A stretch of 35,349 nucleotides of DNA. It comes from Corynebacterium sp. (GTDB lineage Bacteria; Actinomycetota; Actinomycetes; Mycobacteriales; Mycobacteriaceae). Positions 15,099 through 24,270 of this stretch are shown in pieces; the first letter of the stretch is position 1; every line of letters begins with the position of its first letter. The notes below the pieces were generated by a model that did not search any database, was not told where the DNA came from, and worked only from the letters and a program-made list of their open reading frames with translations. A program made the position numbers and the translations under genes. The DNA is taken from contig JAKDIS010000012.1 of the NCBI GenBank assembly GCA_030450335.1, positions 1 through 35,349 on the forward strand. The letters are read 5' to 3'.

Positions 15099-16163
15099 AT
15101 GACCCGCACCCTGCGCGTCCCCCTTTCCCAGCTCAGTTCGCTGCGGACCCTGCTCATCGCCCTCGTGGCGGTCCTCGGCCTGGTGCTGACCGCCTGCTCC
15201 TCCGACGGTGGTGACGACAGTGACGGCAACGGCGGTGGCTCCGGTGACACGATCACCGTCGAGCACGCCTTCGGCACGACCGAGATCGACGGCACGCCCG
15301 AGCGCGTCGCCACCGTCCAGTTCGAGAACCAGGAGGTTCCCCTGGCCCTCGGCGTGGTGCCGGTCGGCATGGCCAAGGCCAACTTCGGCGGCTCCGACGT
15401 GCTGCCCTGGGTGCAGGAGAAGCTCGACGAGCTCGGCGCCACCGGCGACGAGACCCCCGTCCTGTTCGACGAGACCGACGGCATCGACTTCGAGGCCGTC
15501 TCCGACACCGCGCCGGACGTGATCCTCGCCGGCTACTCCGGCATCACCGAGGAGGATTACGAGAAGCTCTCCGAGATCGCCCCGACCGTGCCCTTCCCGG
15601 CGGACCAGGTCGCCTGGGGTACCACCTGGCGCGAGAACATCGAGATCGAGTCGAAGGCCATCGGCAAGGAGGATGAGGGCCAGGACCTCATCGCCGACCT
15701 CGAGGAGCAGATCGCCGCGGCCGCCGACGAGCGCCCGGAGATCAAGGGCAAGAAGACGATGTTCCTCACCCACGTCGATCCGACCGACCTGAGCCAGGTC
15801 AGCTTCTACACCACCCACGACGCGCGCCCGAAGTTCTTCGAGGACCTGGGCATGGAGGCCCCGGATTCGATCCGCGAGTTCTCCGAGGACAACCCGGACT
15901 TCAGCGGCACGATCAGTGCCGAGCAGGCGGATGTCTTCGACGACGTGGAGATCATCGTCACCTACGGTGACCAGGAGATGCTCGACACGATGAAGGACGA
16001 CCCGATCCTCGGCCAGATCCCCGCCATCCAGAACGACGCCGTCGTGCTGCTCGGCAACGACGAGCTCGGCACCGCCGCGATGCCCACCCCGCTGGGCGTG
16101 CCCTACATCCTCGACGACTACGTCGCCGCCCTGGCCGACGCCGCCGCCAAGGGCGAGGACTAA
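15099..16163 (+). CDS. Iron-siderophore ABC transporter substrate-binding lipoprotein
   Basis: A 354-residue FecB/FepB-type binding protein and first gene of a four-gene importer operon. The signal peptide has a hydrophobic stretch at about 15-31 and lipobox LTAC with Cys33. A Gly/Ser/Asp-rich tether follows before the binding domain. The domain shows EHAFGTTEI and TPERVATVQFENQE at its start. Despite the same fold it differs strongly from the solo lipoprotein at 13150-14127, so the ligands may differ. GAAAGG 11 nt upstream supports ATG 15099. The next gene starts 14 nt after the stop. Confidence 0.92.
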   Translation: MTRTLRVPLSQLSSLRTLLIALVAVLGLVLTACSSDGGDDSDGNGGGSGDTITVEHAFGTTEIDGTPERVATVQFENQEVPLALGVVPVGMAKANFGGSDVLPWVQEKLDELGATGDETPVLFDETDGIDFEAVSDTAPDVILAGYSGITEEDYEKLSEIAPTVPFPADQVAWGTTWRENIEIESKAIGKEDEGQDLIADLEEQIAAAADERPEIKGKKTMFLTHVDPTDLSQVSFYTTHDARPKFFEDLGMEAPDSIREFSEDNPDFSGTISAEQADVFDDVEIIVTYGDQEMLDTMKDDPILGQIPAIQNDAVVLLGNDELGTAAMPTPLGVPYILDDYVAALADAAAKGED

Positions 16164-16177
16164 GGCTCCGCACGGTA

Positions 16178-17227
16178 ATGACGAGCACGACCAGTACGAA
16201 CACAGCCGAGACCACGGCTGAGCGCCTGCGCCGTTCGACGACGCTGCGCACCCTCTGGCTGGTCGTGGCGGTGGTCGTGCTGCTCGTCGTCATGGCGGTC
16301 TCCACCGCCGTGGGCTCGCGCGACGTGGGGCTGGCCGACATCCTCGCCGCCTACGGGGGCTCCGCCGACGGATTCGACCAGGCCTCCGTCGCCAAACGCA
16401 TCCCCCGCACCGTCCTGGCCGTCGTCGCCGGGGCGGCGCTCGGCGTCACCGGCGCGGTGATGCAGGGCGTCACCCGCAACCCGTTGGCCGACCCCGGCAT
16501 CCTCGGGGTCAACACCGGTGCGGCGCTGGCCGTCGTCATGGGCATGGCGTTCCTGGGCCTGACCACCACCAACCAGTACATCTGGCTGGCGATGGCGGGT
16601 GCGGCGGTGACCGCCGTGGTCGTCTACGTCATCGGCTCACTGGGCCACGGCGGGGCCACCCCGCTGAAACTCGCGCTCGCCGGCTCCGCCACGGCGGCGG
16701 CGTTGACGTCCTTCATCAGCGCGATCATGCTCACCCGCGCCGACCTCGTCGACCTCGCCCGCGACTGGCAAGTCGGCGGCGTCGGCGGCGGCACGTGGGA
16801 CTCCATCCGGCTCGTCGCCCCCTTCCTGGTCGTGGGTTTCCTGGTCTGCCTGCTGTCCGCACGCGGGTTGAACTCCCTCGCCCTCGGCGACGAACTGGCC
16901 GCCGGGCTGGGCGAGCGGGTGGCCTTGACCAGGGCGTGCGCCGCCCTGGGGGCGGTGGTGCTGTGCGGTGCGGTGACGGCGGTGACCGGGCCCATCGGGT
17001 TCGTCGGCCTCGTCGTCCCGCACGCCTGCCGGCTGCTCGTCGGCGTGGACCACCGGTGGCTGATCCCCTTCGCCGCGGTGTCCGGCGCGGTGCTGCTCGT
17101 CGCCGCGGACATCCTGGGACGCATCGTCGCCCGCCCGTCCGAACTGGAGGTCGGCATCCTCACCGCCCTGATCGGTGCGCCCGTGTTCATCGCCATCGTC
17201 CGACGTCAGAAGGTGCGTGCGCTATGA
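16178..17227 (+). CDS. FecCD-family siderophore ABC transporter permease (first)
   Basis: A 349-residue permease of the BtuC/FecCD type. A hydrophilic N-terminus is followed by about ten membrane segments. The family signature around GAVMQGVTRNPLADPGILGVNTGA (about 90-115) forms the translocation path. The cytosolic coupling helix region is near GDELAAGLGERV (about 235-247). It would pair with the second permease to form the membrane channel. Its stop overlaps the next start (ATGA), so translation is coupled. Confidence 0.93.
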   Translation: MTSTTSTNTAETTAERLRRSTTLRTLWLVVAVVVLLVVMAVSTAVGSRDVGLADILAAYGGSADGFDQASVAKRIPRTVLAVVAGAALGVTGAVMQGVTRNPLADPGILGVNTGAALAVVMGMAFLGLTTTNQYIWLAMAGAAVTAVVVYVIGSLGHGGATPLKLALAGSATAAALTSFISAIMLTRADLVDLARDWQVGGVGGGTWDSIRLVAPFLVVGFLVCLLSARGLNSLALGDELAAGLGERVALTRACAALGAVVLCGAVTAVTGPIGFVGLVVPHACRLLVGVDHRWLIPFAAVSGAVLLVAADILGRIVARPSELEVGILTALIGAPVFIAIVRRQKVRAL

Positions 17228-18270
17228 GTGTAACCAGCACAATTCAGGCCGTCGCGGCGGAACGACGCGGCCGCCACCGGCGGTGGTGGACGCTCGTGGC
17301 CGTGCTCGTGACCCTCGTCGTGGCGTCCTACCTGGCGTCCTTGAGTTACGGGCACACCGTGTACCCGCTCGGCGACGTGTGGCGCGTGGCCACCGGGGAG
17401 ACCGTGCCCGGGGCGAGTTTCACCGTGGGACGCCTGCGCCTGCCGCGCGCGTCGCTGGCGGTGGTCTGCGGCCTGGCCTTCGGCCTCGGCGGTGTGGTCT
17501 TCCAGACGATGCTGCGCAACCCCCTGGCCAGCCCGGACATCATCGGCATCAGTTCGGGAGCATCCGCCGCGGCGGTTTTCGCCATCCTCAGCCTGTCGCT
17601 GAGCCGGGCCGGCGTGTCCGCCTTCGCCATCGCCGCCGGGCTCGGTGTAGCGCTGCTCGTCTTCGCCCTGGCGTGGAAGGGCGGGGTGGCCGGCACCCGG
17701 CTGATCCTGGTCGGCATCGGGGTCTCGGCGATCCTCACCAGCCTCACCAACTGGCAGCTCTCCGGGGCACAGACGTGGGACACCCAGACGGCGATGCGCT
17801 GGCTCACCGGCAGCCTCAACAACGCCGTGTGGAACGACGTCCGTCTCGTCCTGCTCGCCCTGGTCGTGCTGGTGCCGGTGCTGCTGGCGCAGTGGCGCAA
17901 CCTCTCGGTCACCCAGCTCGGCGACGAGACCGCCGGCGCCCTCGGCGTACGAGTCACCCTGACGCGGCTGGTCCTCGTCGTCGCGGCGGTGGGGCTGATC
18001 GCCTTCGCCACCGCCGCGGCCGGGCCGATCGCCTTCGTCGCCTTCCTGTCCGGGCCCATCGCCGCACGGCTCGTGGGGCCGGGCACGAACCTGCTCATCC
18101 CCGCCGCCCTCGTCGGCGCGTTGCTGGTGCTCATCGCCGACTTCGCCGGCCAGTGGGCCTTCGACGCCCGCTACCCGGTGGGTGTCGTCACCGGTGTGCT
18201 CGGCGCGCCGTACCTGATCTACCTCATCATCCGCACCAACCGGCGCAACGCCACTGGAGGCGCACTGTGA
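17224..18270 (+). CDS. FecCD-family siderophore ABC transporter permease (second)
   Basis: A 348-residue FecCD permease, partner of the preceding one. It has the same signature (VVFQTMLRNPLASPDIIGISSGAS, about 89-112) and the coupling segment GDETAGALGVRV near 235-246. The start ATG overlaps the previous stop by four bases. A longer frame reaching back into the first permease gene is a shadow. The stop overlaps the GTG start of the ATPase gene. Confidence 0.93.
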   Translation: MSVTSTIQAVAAERRGRHRRWWTLVAVLVTLVVASYLASLSYGHTVYPLGDVWRVATGETVPGASFTVGRLRLPRASLAVVCGLAFGLGGVVFQTMLRNPLASPDIIGISSGASAAAVFAILSLSLSRAGVSAFAIAAGLGVALLVFALAWKGGVAGTRLILVGIGVSAILTSLTNWQLSGAQTWDTQTAMRWLTGSLNNAVWNDVRLVLLALVVLVPVLLAQWRNLSVTQLGDETAGALGVRVTLTRLVLVVAAVGLIAFATAAAGPIAFVAFLSGPIAARLVGPGTNLLIPAALVGALLVLIADFAGQWAFDARYPVGVVTGVLGAPYLIYLIIRTNRRNATGGAL

Positions 18271-19067
18271 CTCGTGAACACTCCCTCGCCGTCGAGGACC
18301 TGAACCTGGGCTACGGGGACCGCGCGGTGATCCGCGGCATCGACCTCAGCGTGCTGCCCGGCAGGGTCACCGGCATCATCGGTGCCAACGCGTGCGGCAA
18401 GTCCACGCTGCTGAAGTCCATGTCCCGGCTGCTCAAGCCCACGTCGGGCCACGTCCTGCTGGACGGCAGGGACGTGCACTCGCGTCCGGCCAAGGAGCTC
18501 GCGCGCACCCTGGGGCTGCTGCCGCAGTCGCCGATCGCCCCGGAGGGCATCACCGTGGCCGACCTGGTGGGACGCGGACGCCACCCGCACCAGGGCATCA
18601 TGTCGCGCTGGTCGGCCGCCGACGACGAGGCCGTGGCCTTCGCCCTGGACACCACCGGCACCGCCGCGCTGGCCGACCGGGCCGTCGACGAACTCTCCGG
18701 CGGGCAGCGCCAACGCGTGTGGATCGCCATGGCGCTCGCACAGCAGACCGACCTGATGCTGCTGGACGAGCCGACGACCTTCCTCGACATGGCCCACCAG
18801 GTCGAGGTGCTGGACCTGCTCACCGACCTGAACGAGGCGTCCGGCATCACCATCGTGATGGTGCTGCACGACCTCAACCTCGCCGCCCGTTACTGCGACC
18901 AGGTCGTGATGATCGCCGACGGGGGAGTGGAGGCCGTGGGAGCGCCGGCGGAGATCTTCACCGAGGCCCGCGTGGAGAAGGTGTTCGGGCTGCACTCGCG
19001 CATCATCGACGACCCGGTGTCCGGCACGCCGCTGGTGCTGCCGATCGGACGGCACCGGGTGCTGTGA
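18267..19067 (+). CDS. Siderophore ABC transporter ATP-binding protein
   Basis: A 266-residue FecE/FepC-type ATPase that drives the importer. Walker A is GANACGKST (39-47), the Q-loop is LLPQ (84-87), the signature is LSGGQRQR (143-150), Walker B is LMLLDE (163-168) and the switch His is in VLHDLN. The GTG start overlaps the permease stop (GTGA) and has GGAGG six nt upstream, which decides the start. It is the last gene of the operon and ends one base before the stop of the convergent monooxygenase gene, leaving no room for an intergenic terminator. Confidence 0.95.
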   Translation: MTREHSLAVEDLNLGYGDRAVIRGIDLSVLPGRVTGIIGANACGKSTLLKSMSRLLKPTSGHVLLDGRDVHSRPAKELARTLGLLPQSPIAPEGITVADLVGRGRHPHQGIMSRWSAADDEAVAFALDTTGTAALADRAVDELSGGQRQRVWIAMALAQQTDLMLLDEPTTFLDMAHQVEVLDLLTDLNEASGITIVMVLHDLNLAARYCDQVVMIADGGVEAVGAPAEIFTEARVEKVFGLHSRIIDDPVSGTPLVLPIGRHRVL

Positions 19068-19068
19068 G

Positions 19069-20226
19069 CTAACCGGTCGCACCCGTGTTCATCCCCAGGT
19101 TCATCCCCAGGTTCATCCCCAGGTTCGCCCGCAACGTGGAGTGCGTGGGGAGCCCCGACGGGGACGGTCGGGCGCCGAGGGACACGAGCTCCGGCACGAC
19201 CTCGTCGCACAGGAACCGGAGGTCCTCGGGGATGAGCCGGGGCATCAGGATGAACCCGTCCAGGCCCGTCTCCTCGACGATGCGCACCAGGTGCCCGGCG
19301 ACGTCCCGGCCGGACGGCGCACGCCCGCCGGTGGTGGGGGTGTGGAAGTGCAGTCCCGCCGGGCCCGGCTCGCCAGGGGAGCCGAACTCGGGGAACCCGG
19401 CGGCGGAGACGAAGTAGCCCGGCATGAGCCGCGGGGCGTCCTGCCCGGTACGTCCCTCCTCCCCGGCGAAGGTGCGCAGGGTTCCGACGGCCCGGCGGGC
19501 GTCGTCGGCGTCCCTGAGTGCGGTGAACACCACGTCGGCGTCGCGCGCCGCGGTGCGCAGGAAACCGTCGGACGCCCCGGCCATCACCACCGGCGGGTGG
19601 TCCTGCACTGACCGGTGCAGGGTGAGCGGGCCGGCGACGTCGAAGTACTCGCCGTGGTGGTCGACGGGGCGCACCGTACCGGGGCGCGTCCACCGCCGGG
19701 CGTCGGCGTCGGCGACCACCGCGTCGGCGTCCCAGGACGTCCACAGCCGTTTCACGAGGGACACCGCCTCGGCGTGGCGGGCCTTCATCCCCTCACGCGT
19801 GTCCTCCGGGCGGTGCGCGAAGTTCGGCTGCTCCAGGCCCGGGTGCGAGGACACCGCGTTCCAGCCGGCGCGTCCCCCGGACAGGTGGTCGAGGCTGAGG
19901 ATCTGGCGGGCCAGCGGGAAGGGCTCGTACCAGGTGGTGGACAGGGTGGGGACCAGGCCGATGCGGGAGGTGACGGCGGCGAGGTAGCTGAGCAGGGTGA
20001 GCGGCTCGAACCAGCTGTCCACCATCGACGGGTCGGCACGCCCGGGCGGGGCGGCGTTGGCGACGTGCTTGTCGGGCAGGAAGAGGAAGTCCATGCCGGC
20101 AGCCTCGCAGTCACGGGCGAGCCCGGCGTACAGCGTGGGGTCCATGGCGCGGGAGGTGAACTCCGGGGACTCCGGCCAGGCGTTCTGGAGCTGCCACGGG
20201 CTTGCGGGGAGGACGCCGAGGTACAT
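19069..20226 (-). CDS. LLM-class flavin-dependent monooxygenase (NtaA/SnaA/DszA type)
   Basis: A 385-residue bacterial-luciferase-like TIM barrel that uses reduced flavin from a separate reductase. NtaA/SnaA/DszA-group features are FLPDKHVAN near residue 48-56, a WFEPLTLLSYLAAVT segment, TWYEPFPLAR, the LSGGRAGWNAVSS flavin-phosphate segment (about 114-126) and the PVVMAGAS motif. Substrates in this group include chelators, sulfur heterocycles and antibiotics; none can be assigned here and no flavin reductase gene is adjacent. The C-terminus is extended by three NLGM units encoded by a 12-bp tandem repeat (19087-19122). The ATG lacks a Shine-Dalgarno; TAGGCT ends seven nt upstream, so it is likely leaderless. 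Confidence 0.9.
   Translation of the reverse strand: MYLGVLPASPWQLQNAWPESPEFTSRAMDPTLYAGLARDCEAAGMDFLFLPDKHVANAAPPGRADPSMVDSWFEPLTLLSYLAAVTSRIGLVPTLSTTWYEPFPLARQILSLDHLSGGRAGWNAVSSHPGLEQPNFAHRPEDTREGMKARHAEAVSLVKRLWTSWDADAVVADADARRWTRPGTVRPVDHHGEYFDVAGPLTLHRSVQDHPPVVMAGASDGFLRTAARDADVVFTALRDADDARRAVGTLRTFAGEEGRTGQDAPRLMPGYFVSAAGFPEFGSPGEPGPAGLHFHTPTTGGRAPSGRDVAGHLVRIVEETGLDGFILMPRLIPEDLRFLCDEVVPELVSLGARPSPSGLPTHSTLRANLGMNLGMNLGMNTGATG
19087..19122. repeat. 12-bp tandem repeat inside the monooxygenase C-terminus
   Basis: Three perfect copies of GTTCATCCCCAG (plus strand) at 19087-19098, 19099-19110 and 19111-19122, followed by a degenerate partial copy. They encode NLGM repeats in frame, so copy-number change would lengthen or shorten the protein tail without a frameshift. 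Confidence 0.9.
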
Positions 20227-20288
20227 GGGGGTGAGCCTAGCATTACCTCATGCCGTTGGGTCGCCCTCCGGCCCGCGCACACACGGCC

Positions 20289-20294
20289 TATGAT
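20289..20294 (+). promoter_or_regulatory. -10 hexamer of the universal stress protein gene
   Basis: TATGAT lies about 43 nt upstream of the start codon and is close to the sigma-70/SigA consensus. No convincing -35 is seen. Confidence 0.45.
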
Positions 20295-20336
20295 GGTTCA
20301 CGACGCGAAGTACACCGGCAGGAACGGGAGATCAAG

Positions 20337-20801
20337 ATGGTCAAGGTAATGGTCACAGGCGTGGACTCGAGCGAGACGGCGCTGCGGGCCGCACGGAAGG
20401 CCGCCGAGCTGGCGGAGGGGTTCGGTGCGGAGCTGCACGTCGTCACCGCCTACGCGGCGAACGACTCCTACAGTATCGAGACCGAGGGCGGCAGCGACGG
20501 CAGCAGCCCCGCGGCGTCCTCCACGACCTCGGACGGTCTGGCGACCAACGCCCGCAGCAGCGCGGACGCCGTCGCCGCCGAACTGCGCGCGGCGCACCCG
20601 GAACTCACCGTCGTGGCGTCCGCCGGGGTGGGCTCCCCGGCGGAGGTGCTCGTCGGCAAGGCCGAGGCGCTGGACGCCGACCTGATCGTGGTGGGAAACA
20701 AGCGCGTCCAGGGGCTCGCGCGGATCCTGGGCAGCGTGGCGCGCAAGGTCACCGCCGAGGCGGGCTGCAACGTCTACATCGTCAACACCGTGCACCGATA
20801 G
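20337..20801 (+). CDS. Universal stress protein (UspA family)
   Basis: A 154-residue single-domain Usp. It has the opening strand VMVTGVDSSETALRAARKA, a variable Ser/Thr-rich loop (about 46-72) and a nucleotide-site-like segment VVGNKRVQGLARILGSVARKV (about 121-141), a variant of the usual GxxGxxGxxxGS motif. It probably binds ATP and responds to growth arrest or stress, as family members do. GGGAG six nt upstream sets the ATG at 20337; an earlier in-frame start is antisense to the monooxygenase promoter region. It is transcribed divergently from the monooxygenase gene. Confidence 0.9.
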   Translation: MVKVMVTGVDSSETALRAARKAAELAEGFGAELHVVTAYAANDSYSIETEGGSDGSSPAASSTTSDGLATNARSSADAVAAELRAAHPELTVVASAGVGSPAEVLVGKAEALDADLIVVGNKRVQGLARILGSVARKVTAEAGCNVYIVNTVHR

Positions 20802-20833
20802 AAGGGCCGGCACCCGCCTGGCACACTGGACGC

Positions 20834-22903
20834 ATGCCTGAACAGCAGCCCACCGCAGGGGCCTACGCGCACGGGTTCGCCCGCGTCGCCGCCGCCACCG
20901 TCCCGGTCGCCGTCGCCGACCCTGCCACGAACGCCCGCACCATCCTCGACACCGCCCGTGACCTGCACGGGCGTGATGTCGCCGTCGCCGTGTTCCCCGA
21001 GCTCAGCCTCACCGGCTACGCCATCGAGGACCTGGTGATGCAGGACGTCCTCCTCGACGCCGTCACCGACGCGCTCGCCGACATCGTCGCCGCGTCCGCC
21101 GACCTCCTCCCCGTGCTGGTCGTCGGCGCGCCGCTGGTGCACGGCAACCGGCTGTACAACTGCGCCGTGGTCGTCCACCGTGGCCGCATCCTCGGTGTGA
21201 CCCCGAAGTCCTACCTGCCGACGTACCGGGAGTTCTACGAGCGCCGCTGGTACGCGCCGGGCGACGACGTGCGCGCGGCGAGCATCAGCATCGGCGGGCA
21301 GGACGTCCCCTTCGGCTCCGACCTGCTCTTCGAGGCGTCCGACGTGCCCGGGCTCACGCTGCACGCGGAGATCTGCGAGGACATGTGGGTGCCGGTGCCG
21401 CCGTCGTCGCTGGCGGCGCTGCAGGGGGCGACGGTGCTGCTGAACCTGTCGGGCAGCCCGATCACGGTGCAGCGCGCCGACGACCGTCACCTGCTGGCGA
21501 AGTCGGCGTCGGCACGCAACCTGGCGGTGTACGTGTACGCCGCCGCCGGTCAGGGCGAGTCCACCAACGACGTCTCGTGGGACGGTCTGACGATGGTCCA
21601 CGAGCGCGGCGTGCTGCTCGAGGAGACGGAGCGTTTCCCCGACGGCCCGCGCGTCAGCGTCGCCGACGTGGACGTCGCCGGGCTACGCGCCGCGCGCCTG
21701 CGCCAGGGCACCTTCGACGACAACCGCCGGAGCGTGCAGGACGCCGTGGGCACGCGGGACGCGGCGTTCCGCACCGTCTCCTTCACCCTCGGCGCCCCGC
21801 GCGGTGACGTGGGACTGTACCGCGACGTGGCGCGCTTCCCGTTCGTGCCCGGCGACCCGGCTCGTCTGGCGCAGGACTGCTACGAGACCTTCAACATCCA
21901 GGTGTCCGGCCTGGTCCAGCGGCTGCAGGCCATCGGGAACCCGCGGCCGGTGATCGGGGTGTCCGGCGGGCTGGACTCCACCCACGCGCTGCTGGTCGTG
22001 GCCCGGGCGATGGACCGTACCGGGCGTCCGCGCTCCGACATCCTGGCCTACACGATGCCCGGCTTCGCCACGAGCGACCACACGAAGTCGAATGCGGTGA
22101 AGCTCGCCGAGGCGATGGGGGCGACGATCGAGACCCTGGACATCCGGCCGGCGGCCACCGAGATGCTGCGGCAGATGGGGCATCCCGCCGGCGACGGCGA
22201 GCCGGTGTACGACGTCACCTTCGAGAACGTGCAGGCGGGCCTGCGCACCGACTACCTGTTCCGCCTGGCCAACCACCTCGGCGGGGTGGTGGTGGGCACC
22301 GGTGACCTCTCCGAGTTCGCCCTGGGCTGGTGCACCTACGGTGTCGGCGACCAGATGAGCCACTACGCGGTGAACTCCGGTGTGCCGAAGACGCTGATCC
22401 AGCACCTGATCCGCTGGGTCATCGCCGACGGGACCGTGGTCGGGGAGGACGCCGCGGTGGTGCTGCGCTCGGTGCTGGACACCGAGATCAGCCCGGAGCT
22501 CGTGCCCGCCGGGGCGGACGGGCAGGTGCAGTCGACCGAGGACACGATCGGGCCGTACGCGCTGCACGACTTCACGTTGTGGCACGTGCTGCGCGGGACG
22601 CGGCCGTCCACGATCGCCTTCCTGGCGTGGCACGCATGGCGCGACGCCGACGCCGGCGAATGGCCCGCGGGGTTCCCCCCGCAGGACCGCTACACCTACG
22701 ACCTGGCCACGATCGTGCGGTGGGAGCGCACGTTCCTGCAGCGTTTCTTCGGCTTCGCGCAGTTCAAGCGCACCGCGGTGCCGAACGGGCCGAAGGTGTC
22801 GCCGGCGGGTTCGCTGTCGCCGCGGGGCGACTGGCGGGCCCCGTCCGACGGCAACGCCCGCGCCTGGCTGGCGGAACTCGACGCCGCGTACCCGCCGGAG
22901 TAG
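20834..22903 (+). CDS. nadE: Glutamine-dependent NAD(+) synthetase
   Basis: A 689-residue two-domain enzyme that makes NAD from nicotinic acid adenine dinucleotide, ATP and glutamine-derived ammonia. The N-terminal nitrilase-like glutaminase has the E56-K125-C181 triad ([23 protein letters not shown]). The C-terminal synthetase starts near residue 340 and has the ATP-pyrophosphatase loop SGGLDST near 377. The length matches the Mycobacterium tuberculosis-type enzyme (about 680). CACACT ends six nt before the ATG and there is no clear Shine-Dalgarno, so it may be leaderless. The gene is convergent with dsdA, 32 bp away. Confidence 0.96.
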   Translation: MPEQQPTAGAYAHGFARVAAATVPVAVADPATNARTILDTARDLHGRDVAVAVFPELSLTGYAIEDLVMQDVLLDAVTDALADIVAASADLLPVLVVGAPLVHGNRLYNCAVVVHRGRILGVTPKSYLPTYREFYERRWYAPGDDVRAASISIGGQDVPFGSDLLFEASDVPGLTLHAEICEDMWVPVPPSSLAALQGATVLLNLSGSPITVQRADDRHLLAKSASARNLAVYVYAAAGQGESTNDVSWDGLTMVHERGVLLEETERFPDGPRVSVADVDVAGLRAARLRQGTFDDNRRSVQDAVGTRDAAFRTVSFTLGAPRGDVGLYRDVARFPFVPGDPARLAQDCYETFNIQVSGLVQRLQAIGNPRPVIGVSGGLDSTHALLVVARAMDRTGRPRSDILAYTMPGFATSDHTKSNAVKLAEAMGATIETLDIRPAATEMLRQMGHPAGDGEPVYDVTFENVQAGLRTDYLFRLANHLGGVVVGTGDLSEFALGWCTYGVGDQMSHYAVNSGVPKTLIQHLIRWVIADGTVVGEDAAVVLRSVLDTEISPELVPAGADGQVQSTEDTIGPYALHDFTLWHVLRGTRPSTIAFLAWHAWRDADAGEWPAGFPPQDRYTYDLATIVRWERTFLQRFFGFAQFKRTAVPNGPKVSPAGSLSPRGDWRAPSDGNARAWLAELDAAYPPE

Positions 22904-22920
22904 TCGCGTCCCGGAGAATC

Positions 22921-22958
22921 CCGCGGAACTGTCGACTAGAACGCCGCGGAACTGTCGA
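22921..22958. repeat. 15-bp direct repeat across the dsdA stop codon
   Basis: CCGCGGAACTGTCGA occurs at 22921-22935 and 22944-22958, offset by 23 bp. The second copy codes for the last residues of dsdA; the first is just past its stop. It looks like a small duplication in the convergent gap. Confidence 0.7.
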
Positions 22959-24231
22959 GCAGCGCGGCGAACTCCTCGTCGGGCATCAGGGAACCGCCGG
23001 TCAGCCACGCGATGTGCGTGCCGCCGTCCCCGTCACCGTTCCCGAGACATCCTGCTGCGCGCAGCCCCGCACAGGCGGACGGCTCAAGCTTCATGCCGGC
23101 GACGTCGTGCGCCAGGCGTAGGACGCGCATCAGGTCGTCGTCGGTGACGGTGGCGTACCCGGCGACGAGGTGGCCGACGGTCGCGCCGACGAATCCGGAG
23201 GGACGCCCGACCGCCAGGCCGTCGGCGAGTGTCGCCTCGCCGCGTCCGATGTCGGTGACGGCGACGGCGTCGTCGCGCCCGGTGAGCCGGCCCAGCAGGA
23301 AGGCGGGCATCGCCACGGGTTCGACGAACACGCAGTGTACGGCGTCACCGAAGGTCTCCCACAGCCCGTAGGTGATGCCGCCGGGTGCCCCGCCGATACC
23401 GCACGGCAGGTACACGGTCAGCGGGTGCCCGGCGTCGACGACGACGGAGGACGCCGCGAGCTGGCCGGCGAGGCGGCGTCCTGCGACGGCGTAGCCGGCG
23501 AAGAGGCTGCGGGAGTTCTCGTCGTCGATGAAGTGGGCGTGCGGGTCGGCCTCGGCGGCGAGACGTCCGGCGTGCACGGCCTCGGTGAAGTCGGTTTCGT
23601 GCTCCACGACCTCGACCCCGGAGGCGCGCAGGCGCTCCTTCTTCCACTGTTTGGCGTCGTGGGACATGTGTACCGTCACGGAGAAGCCGAGCACCGCGCC
23701 CATCAGCCCGATGGACATGCCCAGGTTGCCGGTGGAGCCGACGACGATCCGCCGGGTGGCCATGCGTTCCCGGGTGGTCTCGGAGAGGAAGGTCAGTGGC
23801 CCGTCGGCAAGGTCGATGCCCAGCTCGTCGGCGGTCTCCACCGCGGGCTGGAGGACCTCGTGGATGCCGCCGCGGGACTTCACCGAGCCACTGACCGCCA
23901 GCGAGTCGTCCCGCTTGACCCACAGGTTCGCCGGCACGGGTGCGTCGAACCCGGTGCCCAATGCCTCGCTGAGCGCGGTGACCTTCGTCAGCTCCGACTC
24001 GATGATGCCGCCGCGGCCGCGGGTGTCGGGGAAGAGCTCCTCGAAGAGCGGGGCGAACCAGCGGAAGCGGTCCTCCGCGGCGTCGACCAGCGGGGCAAGC
24101 GCGCTGAGTGCGCTGTGGTCAGGCGCCGTCCCACCACGGTGGGGACGCCACACGGTGGGGCGTCCGGCGACGAGGTCGTCGAAGACGGCCCGGTCGGCGT
24201 CGGTGGTCAGGGCGTCCCGAAGTGAGTGCAT
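22936..24231 (-). CDS. dsdA: D-serine ammonia-lyase (dehydratase)
   Basis: A 431-residue fold-type II PLP enzyme converting D-serine to pyruvate and ammonia. The PLP Lys is K118 in SGSVKSRGG, equivalent to K118 of E. coli DsdA. The phosphate-binding loop is GSTGNLGMS near 192-200, and the Gly-rich [11 protein letters not shown] and late LEPSACAG segments fit the family. E. coli DsdA is 442 residues. The ATG lacks a Shine-Dalgarno and has TAGACT eight nt upstream, so it seems to have its own leaderless promoter even though the kinase gene is only 39 bp upstream on the same strand. No DsdC/DsdX gene is nearby. It probably detoxifies or catabolises D-serine. Confidence 0.93.
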   Translation of the reverse strand: MHSLRDALTTDADRAVFDDLVAGRPTVWRPHRGGTAPDHSALSALAPLVDAAEDRFRWFAPLFEELFPDTRGRGGIIESELTKVTALSEALGTGFDAPVPANLWVKRDDSLAVSGSVKSRGGIHEVLQPAVETADELGIDLADGPLTFLSETTRERMATRRIVVGSTGNLGMSIGLMGAVLGFSVTVHMSHDAKQWKKERLRASGVEVVEHETDFTEAVHAGRLAAEADPHAHFIDDENSRSLFAGYAVAGRRLAGQLAASSVVVDAGHPLTVYLPCGIGGAPGGITYGLWETFGDAVHCVFVEPVAMPAFLLGRLTGRDDAVAVTDIGRGEATLADGLAVGRPSGFVGATVGHLVAGYATVTDDDLMRVLRLAHDVAGMKLEPSACAGLRAAGCLGNGDGDGGTHIAWLTGGSLMPDEEFAALLDSSAAF

Positions 24232-24270
24232 GGTGGCCGAGTCTAGAGGTGCACGTCCGGAGGTGGTCGC

